Shown here: piece after piece, positions 7,545-13,782 of the stretch
How the letters are laid out: each line of letters starts with the position of its first letter
Position numbering within the stretch: position 1 is the stretch's first letter
From: CAYXOX01 sp964466745
GTDB lineage: Bacteria; Pseudomonadota; Alphaproteobacteria; Rhodobacterales; Rhodobacteraceae
Assembly (NCBI GenBank): GCA_964466745.1
Contig: CAYXOX010000059.1
Location: forward strand, 1 to 15,982
DNA length: 15,982 nt
Direction: 5' to 3'
Notes under the pieces: generated by a model
Database searches by the model: none
Told to the model about the DNA's origin: nothing
What the model saw: the letters and a program-made list of their open reading frames with translations, nothing else
Made by a program: the position numbers and the translations under genes

Positions 7545-8484
7545 GTGTGAGTTCTCGGAAGGTCATTCACCCTTGCAAGGGGAGTTCGGCGGTTGAGAGC
7601 GGAGTGTTGTCTTGCCCGGTTGAACCAGTCAAGCCATCGGGGCATGTCGTCGTTTCGGGCTTGCGAGGTGGGATGGGCGAGGCCGTAGACCCGTTCGCGC
7701 ACGAGGGTTGGATGAACCGCTCGGCCTTGCCGTCGGTCTTCGGAGTGCAGGGTCGGGTGAGGATGTGGCGGATGCCCAGCCATCGCAGCGCCTTGGCGAA
7801 GCGGCGGGAGCGGTAGGCGCTGCCATTGTCGGTCATCACCCGCTCGACGTGGATGCCCTGGCTGCGGAACCAGCGCAGGGCGCGGATCAGGAAGCCGGTG
7901 TTGGTGTTCTTGCGCTCGTCCCCCAGCACCTCGACATAGGCCAGCCGCGTCGCGTCATCGACCGCCACATGCACGAAGTCCCAGCCCGCGCCTCGGTTGC
8001 GGCAGCCCCTCCGCGTGCCGGTGCCGCGGTGGCCGGGCCGCTCGAACCGGCCCGGCTTCTTGATGTCGATATGGATCAGTTCGCCCGGGCGTTCGCGCTG
8101 ATAGCGCCGCACCGGCTCGGGCGGGTCGAGCCGGGCCAGCCGGCCCATCCCCGCCCGTGCCAGCCAGCGCGCGACGGTTGGCCTCCCGAGACCCAGCCTG
8201 GCCGCGATTTCGGCCCCCGTCAGGCGCAGGCCGCGCCGTAAATCCAGGACCAACGCGACCAGGCGATCCGGCAAACGCCCCGCCACGCGGGCGGGCGCGC
8301 TTGCGCGATCGGAAAGCGTCGCTTGCCTGCCCGCGCGGTACCGGGCCAGCCACTTGCGCAGGGTGCGCAGGGCAACGCCGAAGGCGGCGGCCACCTCGGC
8401 GGCTTTCTGTCCTGCGAGGACGCGTGCGACAATCTGCTCTCGACCATGGACGGTGAGGCGGGCCCCTTGGTGCGGGTTGTTCAT
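7541..8484 (-). pseudogene. IS481-family DDE transposase, frameshifted near its C-terminus
   Basis: Transposase catalysing cut-and-join movement of the surrounding IS. From ATG at 8484 (MNNPHQGARL) the N-terminus holds a helix-turn-helix (VAAAFGVALRTLRKWLARYR) and a second DNA-binding segment (IAARLGLGRPTVARWLARAG). An rve catalytic core follows: Asp in IHIDIKKPGR, Asp in MTDNGSAY, and Glu in DGKAERFIQ, the last two 35 residues apart. Right after ERFIQ, at about 7706-7711, one base appears to be missing. The original frame then reads 47 aberrant codons to a stop at 7567. The other frame resumes the normal IS481 ending (TLVRERVYGLAHPTSQ, then RWLDWFNRARQHSALNRRTP) and stops with TAG at 7543-7541. 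Without the C-terminal domain the protein is probably inactive. A sequencing error or, less likely, programmed frameshifting are alternatives. Confidence 0.85.
7546..7572 (+). repeat. Left terminal inverted repeat of the IS
   Basis: It begins TGTGAGTTCTCGGAAGG and ends TCACCC. It matches the reverse complement of 8535-8561 at 20 of 27 positions. It is preceded directly by the target-like GCTAGG. Confidence 0.75.
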
Positions 8485-8534
8485 CCTTGCGGGTCCTCGG
8501 CTGGAGTCCGGCGATTGCAGCCTAACCCCCAACC

Positions 8535-8561
8535 GGGTGATCAACCTCCTGAGAGTTCACA
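8535..8561 (-). repeat. Right terminal inverted repeat of the IS
   Basis: Read on the minus strand it begins TGTGAACTCTCAGGAGG and ends TCACCC. It lies about 50 bases upstream of the transposase start, as expected for the promoter-proximal end. Confidence 0.75.
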
Positions 8562-8615
8562 TCCAGGCCCTCGATCCGGTGCCATCTCGCTCCGGCCCGG
8601 CCAGCGCCTCCTCCC

Positions 8616-8665
8616 CACTTTGGTCCCGAAATACCTCGGGGAGCGCGAGGGGCGGCGCCCCTCGC
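8616..8665 (-). terminator. Intergenic repeat / terminator-like element, copy 1
   Basis: It holds a 9-bp perfect stem GCGAGGGGC/GCCCCTCGC with a 3-base loop (8645-8665), preceded on the plus strand by a second, smaller inverted repeat CCCGA/TCGGG around AATACC. On the minus strand it reads hairpin, then GAGGTATTTCGGG. It is about 80 bases beyond the nagA-like stop and is almost identical to 12332-12380. Rho-independent termination of the nagA-like transcript is inferred. Confidence 0.6.
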
Positions 8666-8745
8666 CCGCGTCTCGCCGCGCAGGCGAAACCGGCCCGGCT
8701 CCGCCTCCGCATGCGTCGGCGGGCATTGCCCGCGCCGCGCCACCG

Positions 8746-9921
8746 TCATGCGGCGCGATACCGCTCCTCGCCGTCCACCCAGGTCGCGCGGATCGCGTGG
8801 CTGTGCGGATCGAGCAGCAGGAAGTCGGCCAGCTTGCCGGTCTCGATGCTCCCGAGTTCCGCTTCGCGGCCCAGCACCCGGGCGGGCACAAGGCTGGTCG
8901 CATGGGCGGCCTGCACCAGGTTCGCGCCGCCCAGGCGGAGGTAGTTGCCCATGGCCTCGTCCGGCGTCAGCGACGAGCCGCACAGGCCCCCGTTGCGGTC
9001 GTGAACCGCGTTGCCCTTCTCGCTCCTGACCCAGTAGCCGGGGTAGAACTCGAACTCGGTATCCTCGGCCCCGGCGTATTTCATCGCGTCGGTCTCGAGA
9101 AAGACCCGCGAGAGCGGCAGTTGCGCGAGGAGCCGGACGAAGCCGGGGTCGCAATGGATCCCGTCGCAGACGAGCCCGAGCGGGAGCTCCCGCTCGGCCA
9201 GGAGCGCATCGGGCAGCGAATAGGGGTGGATGCCCATGCCCCCGTAGGGCTCGGGCGGCATGACGTTGAAGATGTGGGTGACGGCATCGATCCCCCAGGC
9301 GACGTAGCGCGGCACGTCATGGGGTGCGGCACTGCTGTGGCCGAGGTGGACCGAAACGCCCGCCTCCTTGAGTGCCCGGATGAAGCCCTCCGCGCCGGGA
9401 AGCTCGGGCGCCACCGTCACCGCGGCGAGGCGCCCGCCGGCAGCCTCCAGCATCGTTTCGGCCAGCGCGGGGCCCGGCCGGCCGAGGTTCTCGGGATTGT
9501 GTGCTCCGGGCAGGCCGAAACAGGGTCCCTCGCTGTGCACGCCGAGCGCGCGGGCGCCTTCCGCCGCGCGGCAGCCCGCGCCGAGCCCGGCGAGCACCTC
9601 GCGCATCCGCGCCGTGGGCGTGCAGCCGAAGGACGGCAGAAAGCCCGTGCACCCGGTGGAGAGCAGGAACATCGAGGCCGCCTCCACCGCGCCCGGGGCG
9701 GCGTCGGCGTAGAGATGGCCGGCCATGCCGTGCTGCAGCAGGTCGATCATGCCGGGGTAGAGGATCGCGCCGCCGCCGTCCATCACCGCCCAGTCGGAGC
9801 CGGACGGCTCCTCCGGGGCGGCGAAGCCCGCGAACCTGTCGCCGCGGACCATGACATCGCGTTCATCGAGCCCCGCTGGCGTCACGCTGGCGACGTTGAT
9901 CCACCTTCGATTGACACCCAT
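8746..9921 (-). CDS. NagA-like N-acetylglucosamine-6-phosphate deacetylase family protein
   Basis: Cytoplasmic amidohydrolase-superfamily enzyme of 391 residues, like NagA, which removes the acetyl group from N-acetylglucosamine 6-phosphate in amino-sugar catabolism. Key sites are present in order: PGMIDLLQHG at 56-65; metal-ligand Glu131 in HSEGP followed by HNPENL; His195 in LGHSSA; His216 in VTHIFNVMP; His256 in DGIHCD; catalytic Asp278 in LETDAM. The length fits the family (about 380). ATG at 9921 is chosen; GTG at 9924 directly before it is equally possible. It is divergently transcribed from the SDR-regulator-RidA operon, and its predicted promoter carries the shared palindromic operator. 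No sugar kinase, PTS or GlcN6P deaminase (NagB) is visible here, so the substrate may be another N-acylated sugar or an unphosphorylated compound. Confidence 0.88.
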   Translation of the reverse strand: MGVNRRWINVASVTPAGLDERDVMVRGDRFAGFAAPEEPSGSDWAVMDGGGAILYPGMIDLLQHGMAGHLYADAAPGAVEAASMFLLSTGCTGFLPSFGCTPTARMREVLAGLGAGCRAAEGARALGVHSEGPCFGLPGAHNPENLGRPGPALAETMLEAAGGRLAAVTVAPELPGAEGFIRALKEAGVSVHLGHSSAAPHDVPRYVAWGIDAVTHIFNVMPPEPYGGMGIHPYSLPDALLAERELPLGLVCDGIHCDPGFVRLLAQLPLSRVFLETDAMKYAGAEDTEFEFYPGYWVRSEKGNAVHDRNGGLCGSSLTPDEAMGNYLRLGGANLVQAAHATSLVPARVLGREAELGSIETGKLADFLLLDPHSHAIRATWVDGEERYRAA

Positions 9922-9938
9922 CACCAGCCCTGTATTAC
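9911..9938 (+). promoter_or_regulatory. Predicted promoter of the SDR-regulator-RidA operon
   Basis: A perfect -35 box TTGACA (9911-9916) is followed after 16 bases by TATTAC (9933-9938, 4 of 6 to -10). It overlaps the first codons of the divergent nagA-like gene. The operator begins 3 bases after the -10 box and would cover the transcription start. The leader before the ATG at 9967 would be short. Confidence 0.5.
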
Positions 9939-9962
9939 CTTGTTATCATAGTAACAGGTCAA
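9934..9962 (-). promoter_or_regulatory. Predicted promoter of the nagA-like gene
   Basis: Read on the minus strand: TTGACC (9962-9957, 5 of 6 to -35), a 17-base spacer, then GGTAAT (9939-9934, 4 of 6 to -10). The spacer is filled almost exactly by the palindromic operator at 9941-9956, the same arrangement as at 2589-2617. Confidence 0.55.
9941..9956. promoter_or_regulatory. Predicted operator, copy 2 (TGTTATCATAGTAACA)
   Basis: Inverted repeat with TGTTA/TAACA arms around a 6-base centre. It shares TGTTATCAT with the site at 2603-2617. It lies between divergent genes, overlapping the promoter elements predicted for both, and 800 bases upstream of a GntR/LacI-type regulator gene in the same operon, a classical autoregulation layout. 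Confidence 0.65.
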
Positions 9963-9966
9963 TCCA

Positions 9967-10758
9967 ATGACGCAACAGGAAGCACAGCCCTCCCCGCAGC
10001 GGGTGCTGATCACCGGCGCCACGTCGGGCATCGGGCTCGCCATCGCGCGCGCGTTCGCGGCCGGCGGCGCGCGTGTGGCCGTCAACGCCGAAACGCCGGA
10101 CGACACGGGCGCCCTCGCGCAGCTGCCGCCCGCCCCCGAGGGCGGCCCCCATGTCTACGTCCCGTCCGACGTGGCCACCGCCGATGGCGCGCGGCAGGCG
10201 GTTTCGCGCGCGGCGGAGCTGATGGGCGGGCTCGACACGCTGGTCTGCAATGCCGGCGGGTTCTTCGATACCGACTTCGCCGAGCTCGATGAAGCCGCGG
10301 TGGACCGCACCTTCGCCCTCAACGTGAAGGGCTGCCTTTTCGCCGCGCAGGCCTTCGCGGCCCGGCAGGCGCCAGGGCAGGAAGGGGCCAGCATCGTGCT
10401 CATCGGCTCCACCAACTCGATGGCGGCCGAGCTCGGCAGCGTGGCCTACGACGCGTCCAAGGGCGCCGTGCTGATGCTGGTGCGCTCGCTGGCGGTGAGT
10501 CTCGCGGCACAGGGCATCCGCGTGAACGGGGTCGGTCCGGGGCTCGTCGAAACCCGCCTCACGCGCCCGGCGCTGGCACGCCCCGGCGTGCTCGAGGAGA
10601 TCACCGGCCAGATCCCGCTCGGGCGGATCTCCCAACCCGGGGACATCGGCGAGGCCGTGCGCTTTCTCGCCTCGCCCGGTGCGGGCTACATCACGGGCCA
10701 GATGCTCTATGTCGACGGCGGCATCCTTGCACAGCAGATGACCCGGAGATCGGGGTGA
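9967..10758 (+). CDS. Short-chain dehydrogenase/reductase (SDR)
   Basis: Classical SDR of 263 residues, an NAD(P)-dependent oxidoreductase acting on a hydroxyl or keto group, probably of a sugar or sugar acid. The cofactor motif TGATSGIG is at 16-23, CNAG at 94-97, and the catalytic Ser148, Tyr161 and Lys165 (YDASK) have the normal 13-residue Ser-Tyr spacing. The C-terminus has the usual YITGQMLYVDGG. The ATG at 9967 has only a weak AGG-type ribosome site. It is first in an operon with the regulator, whose GTG start overlaps this stop codon. The adjacent operator implies induction by the cluster's substrate. SDR substrate cannot be predicted reliably. Confidence 0.93.
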   Translation: MTQQEAQPSPQRVLITGATSGIGLAIARAFAAGGARVAVNAETPDDTGALAQLPPAPEGGPHVYVPSDVATADGARQAVSRAAELMGGLDTLVCNAGGFFDTDFAELDEAAVDRTFALNVKGCLFAAQAFAARQAPGQEGASIVLIGSTNSMAAELGSVAYDASKGAVLMLVRSLAVSLAAQGIRVNGVGPGLVETRLTRPALARPGVLEEITGQIPLGRISQPGDIGEAVRFLASPGAGYITGQMLYVDGGILAQQMTRRSG

Positions 10759-11753
10759 CCGCGCTCGCCCACGCGCCGCGCCACCTGCAGCTGCGCGACC
10801 TTCTGCTGCGGCGCTGGCGCGCCGCGGGCGTGCGGGTGGGCGACCGGATCGAGAGCCAGAACGAGATCGCCGCCTTCTGCGACTTCTCGCTCATCACGAT
10901 CGTGAAGACCCTCAAGGATCTCGAGGCCGACGGGATCATCCGCCGGCAGGTCGGGCGCGGCTCGTTCCTCGTGCGCGCGCCCTGGGCCGAGGGGCATCAC
11001 CGGGTGGGGTTCTTCTACAACCGGGATGTCGTGGGCGGCGGGATCTTCGACAACGATTTCTACACCCGTCTCGTGGTCGCGATGGAAACCGCCGTGGTGT
11101 CCGAGGGCCACGAGTTCATCCTGGGCAGCTTCACCAACGCCAAGGTGCCCACGGCGGTCTGGGAGGCGCTCGACGTGGTGCTGCTCACCTCGGTGACCGG
11201 CGAGACGACACTCGATTTCCTCGATACGGCCACCACCCAGGTCAGCGTGATCGACCAGTCCCTGGTGCATCCGAAGGTACACAGCTACCGGCTGGACTAC
11301 GCGCTGGCCTTCGAGGAGATGTTCCGCTCCTTCGAGGGCGCGTCGAGAACGGTGCTCTATCTCGACAGCGAGATCGCGTCGAACGAGCAGCGCGCGCGCC
11401 GCGACGCGGTGGTCCGGGCCCGCGCCGACCACGGGCCGGGCTGCGCGCTCGAGATCGTCAAGGTCAACCAGGAGCAGGGCGACACCGACATGACGGTGCT
11501 GACCGCCGCGATAGAGCGGGTGCGTCCCGATATCGTGATGGGCTACATGCACGTGCGCTGGCACGAGATCATCGCCGCCCGGGCGCCCGAGGGGGTGCGG
11601 ATCTACCCCTTCGGGCTCGACAATGCGGGCCCCGGCTTCGTGGTGCGTACCGAAGACTGGATCGGCGCGATCCTGCCGCGCGTCTACGCCAACCTCTCCG
11701 ATCGCAAGGCGCGCGGTGCCGTCCACGGCTTCGCCGCCCGTTTCGTTTCCTGA
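10755..11753 (+). CDS. AraR-type transcriptional regulator (GntR winged helix plus LacI-like effector domain)
   Basis: Predicted DNA-binding repressor of 332 residues. Residues about 10-73 are a GntR-type winged helix: LQLRDLLLRRWRAAG, GDRIESQNEIAAFCDFSLITIV, then LEADGIIRRQVGRGSFLV. From about 82 (HRVGFFYNRDVVGGGIFD) to the end it resembles the periplasmic-binding-protein-like sugar domain of LacI/GalR regulators (VVLLTSVTG, VSVIDQS, RPDIVMGYMHVRWHEI, YPFGLDNAGPG). This GntR plus LacI combination is that of the arabinose repressor AraR. GTG at 10755 overlaps the SDR stop (GTGA), with GGAG at 10745-10748 as ribosome site. It is followed after 23 bases by ridA. It is inferred to bind the palindromes at 9941-9956 and 2603-2617 and to respond to a sugar-like ligand. 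Confidence 0.88.
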   Translation: MTALAHAPRHLQLRDLLLRRWRAAGVRVGDRIESQNEIAAFCDFSLITIVKTLKDLEADGIIRRQVGRGSFLVRAPWAEGHHRVGFFYNRDVVGGGIFDNDFYTRLVVAMETAVVSEGHEFILGSFTNAKVPTAVWEALDVVLLTSVTGETTLDFLDTATTQVSVIDQSLVHPKVHSYRLDYALAFEEMFRSFEGASRTVLYLDSEIASNEQRARRDAVVRARADHGPGCALEIVKVNQEQGDTDMTVLTAAIERVRPDIVMGYMHVRWHEIIAARAPEGVRIYPFGLDNAGPGFVVRTEDWIGAILPRVYANLSDRKARGAVHGFAARFVS

Positions 11754-11776
11754 CCCTCATCCGAAAAGGCAAGACA

Positions 11777-12181
11777 ATGCCCCTGCTCAAGATCGTCGAC
11801 AAAGGCGCCCGTTCCACGCTCCCGTTCAGCCCGGCCATCGTCGCCGGCGAATTCGTCTACGTCTCCGGACAGGCCTCGGTGGATCGGGAGGACGGGCACA
11901 TCATCGAGGGCAGCTTCGAGGAGGAGATGCGCCGTTCCATCGAGAACCTTGCGGTGATCCTCGAGGCGGAGGGGCTGACTCTCGATCATGTCATCAACGT
12001 CAAGTGCTACCTCGGAAGCCAGGAGTACCGGGACGAGCACAACCGGATCTACCCGGAGTACTTCACCGACCCGCTGCCCACGCGCTCCACGATCAGCGGC
12101 GTGCTCGGCACAAGCCTGAAGTACGAGCTCGACGCGGTGGCCTACGCGCCCCTGCGGCGCCAGGAGGCACAGCGGGCCTGA
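11777..12181 (+). CDS. RidA family protein (YjgF/YER057c/UK114)
   Basis: Small protein of 134 residues of the RidA/Rid family. RidA enzymes hydrolyse reactive enamine/imine intermediates made by PLP-dependent dehydratases, forming ketoacids and ammonia, and act as cytoplasmic trimers. Family features: FVYVSGQASVD, EEEMRRSIENLAVILEAEGLTLDHVI, and the conserved LPTRSTI with the substrate-binding arginine, followed by YELDAVAYAP. The ATG at 11777 has AAGG 7 bases upstream. It is the last gene of the SDR-regulator operon. Its presence suggests that the pathway produces imine or enamine intermediates, consistent with the PLP enzyme encoded just downstream on the other strand. It could belong to a Rid1-7 subgroup rather than to archetypal RidA. 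Confidence 0.9.
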   Translation: MPLLKIVDKGARSTLPFSPAIVAGEFVYVSGQASVDREDGHIIEGSFEEEMRRSIENLAVILEAEGLTLDHVINVKCYLGSQEYRDEHNRIYPEYFTDPLPTRSTISGVLGTSLKYELDAVAYAPLRRQEAQRA

Positions 12182-12201
12182 CTTCCCGGCGATCGCGGGT
12201 C

Positions 12202-12217
12202 GGCCGCATGCGCGGCC
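12202..12217 (+). terminator. GC hairpin after ridA, possible terminator
   Basis: GGCCGC-ATGC-GCGGCC forms a perfect 6-bp stem 20 bases after the ridA-like stop codon. No T-run follows, so intrinsic termination is uncertain. Confidence 0.35.
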
Positions 12218-12331
12218 GCGGACGTCCGGCCCCGACGCCAGCCGCCGCGCGGGCGGGGGCGTTTCGCCGTTGAGCAATTCTGCCAAGATGAAGGCGAGGC
12301 CGCTGCGACTCCGCGCGAAGGCTGTTCCATT

Positions 12332-12380
12332 CACTTTGGCCCCGAAATACCTCGGGGAGCGCGAGGGGCTGGCCCCTCGC
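12332..12380 (-). terminator. Intergenic repeat / terminator-like element, copy 2
   Basis: Nearly identical to 8616-8665: CACTTTGG(C)CCCGAAATACC, then a stem GCGAGGGGC/GCCCCTCGC at 12361-12380. It differs by one base and the loop. It lies about 120 bases beyond the stop of the minus-strand PLP-enzyme gene, in the same orientation as copy 1 relative to its upstream gene. It may also serve ridA from the other side. Confidence 0.6.
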
Positions 12381-12499
12381 CTTCGACGCTTGGGAAGCGC
12401 GCGGGTCTGCGTATGGCGGTGCGTGCCGGCAGAAGGTGCAATTTCCGTCTGGCGTGGCGCCGGTCTGCCCGGGCGGGGCCCGGGGCGCGGGCGCAGGGC

Positions 12500-13780
12500 T
12501 CAGAAGTAGGTCAGCATCCCGTCGATGACGGTGTAGCCGTCGTCCACCACGGGCAGGAAACGCCACTTGTCGAAGGCGGTGCAGGGGTGCGAGATTCCGC
12601 AGCCCACCATGTCGCCGACCTGCCAGTCGCTGTTGGCGGGGATCCGGGCGAAGGCGTGCTGATCGTTCATCGCGAAGATCTCGGCCTCCCCGGCGGCGAG
12701 CGGCCCGGCGCCCGGGCGATGGCGGGCAAGCGGGACCGGAAGGCCGGCGTCGTAGGGTGCGTCGCGCTTGCCCATGGTCAGGAGCGCGAGGCCCGGCTCG
12801 GGGCGCGACTGGACATAGGCCCAGGCTTCCATCGCCGGCTCCAGCCGGCTCTTCCAGCTGCGAGCGGGGTCGAGCCTCGCGGCTTCCTGGGCGGCGAAGT
12901 AGGAGCCGGAGTCGTTCGTGACGTAGCAGCCCGAGCGCAGCACCACCCGCACCGGGACGGGCAGCGCGAGGGCCTTGAAGCGGTCGGCCACGAGATCGAA
13001 GTGCGAGGAGCCTCCGCCGGTCAGCACGAATTCGTCGAGCCCGTCGAGCAGCGGCGCAGGCAGGTCGGCGGCGACCTCGACGACCTTCTGCGCGAAGGCG
13101 GCCACCGGCGCGCTCGATTCGCGGATGCCCGGGACGACCCCTTCGAACGCGGCCACGCCGGCAAAGCGCACCAGCGCCCGGTCGGCCCCGGCGATTGCCG
13201 CGGCCAGCGCCCGCGCATCCTCGCGCCCGCGCACGCCTGTCCGCCCGCCCTCGACGCCCACTTCGAGCAGGAGGCGCAGGGGGCGCGGCGGCGGCGCTGC
13301 GGCGAGGTGGCCGGCGAGCTGTTCCAGCTGTTCGACCGAGTCGGCGTAGCAGTAGAGTTCCATCTCCGGGTGCGCGGAAAGGAGCGCGGCGGCCCCCGCA
13401 ACGTTCGACCGTCCCACGATCTGGTTGGCGATCAGGATGCGCGTCGCGCCGTGGTGCGCCATCACCGCCGCCTGCTGCACGGTGGCGGCCGTCAAGCCCC
13501 ATGCGCCCGCCGCCAGCTGCTCGGCGAAGATCTGCGGCGCCATCGTCGTCTTGCCGTGGGGCGCGAAGGAAAGCCCGTTTTCCAGCAGGTAGGCGCTGAA
13601 CACCCGCGCGTTGTGATCGAGCTTCGAGCGGCGCAGCAGCATCAGAGGCAGCGGCAGATCCTCGGCCAGCACGTTCCAGCCCTTCCGGGCGATCGTGTCG
13701 AGCCGGAAGGGGGGCGTGCCCGCCGGGATGCCCTTGGTGCGGCCGTCGAGCAGGGTTTCTCCGATCGTGGCGATGTCCAT
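12500..13780 (-). CDS. D-serine dehydratase/D-threonine aldolase-like PLP enzyme (fold type III)
   Basis: Cytoplasmic pyridoxal-phosphate enzyme of 426 residues with an alanine-racemase-like N-terminal barrel and a D-serine-dehydratase-like C-terminal domain. Members deaminate D-serine or related amino acids, or cleave D-threonine or beta-hydroxyaspartate-type 3-hydroxy amino acids. The PLP lysine is Lys77 in APHGKTTMAPQ; LTGGGSSHFD is a probable phosphate-binding loop; and the HxC zinc pair is His398/Cys400 in GISHPCTAFDKWR, characteristic of this family. ATG at 13780 is only 2 bases after the aldolase stop codon, with GGAG inside the aldolase end as ribosome site, so the two are co-translated. 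A repeat terminator follows. Dehydratase versus aldolase activity cannot be decided from sequence. Confidence 0.88.
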   Translation of the reverse strand: MDIATIGETLLDGRTKGIPAGTPPFRLDTIARKGWNVLAEDLPLPLMLLRRSKLDHNARVFSAYLLENGLSFAPHGKTTMAPQIFAEQLAAGAWGLTAATVQQAAVMAHHGATRILIANQIVGRSNVAGAAALLSAHPEMELYCYADSVEQLEQLAGHLAAAPPPRPLRLLLEVGVEGGRTGVRGREDARALAAAIAGADRALVRFAGVAAFEGVVPGIRESSAPVAAFAQKVVEVAADLPAPLLDGLDEFVLTGGGSSHFDLVADRFKALALPVPVRVVLRSGCYVTNDSGSYFAAQEAARLDPARSWKSRLEPAMEAWAYVQSRPEPGLALLTMGKRDAPYDAGLPVPLARHRPGAGPLAAGEAEIFAMNDQHAFARIPANSDWQVGDMVGCGISHPCTAFDKWRFLPVVDDGYTVIDGMLTYF

Positions 13781-13782
13781 GG

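Larger units (their letters stand above)
7546..8561 (-). mobile_element. IS481-family insertion sequence (about 1016 bases), probably inactive
   Basis: The ends are defined by an imperfect terminal inverted repeat of about 27 bases (20 matches): TGTGAGTTCTCGGAAGG inward from 7546, and TGTGAACTCTCAGGAGG inward on the minus strand from 8561, both ending in TCACCC. It encloses one IS481-type transposase on the minus strand. The left flank is GCTAGG, matching the NCTAGN target preference reported for IS481; the right flank TCCAGG is only a partial copy (4 of 6), so the target duplication is degraded or the ends have recombined. It lies between the MFS-HEAT gene and the terminator of the nagA-like gene, so it may have separated genes that were once closer. 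Confidence 0.82.
12182..12499. other. Convergent intergenic region, no gene seen
   Basis: The 318 bases lie between convergent gene ends. Contents are the hairpin at 12202-12217 and the repeat element at 12332-12380; the rest is GC-rich sequence without a recognisable gene. Confidence 0.6.

Noticed and set aside
7567..7707. C-terminal tail of the transposase in the unshifted frame as genuine protein
   Set aside because: The alternative frame over the same bases gives the standard IS481 ending, so this tail is a frameshift product.
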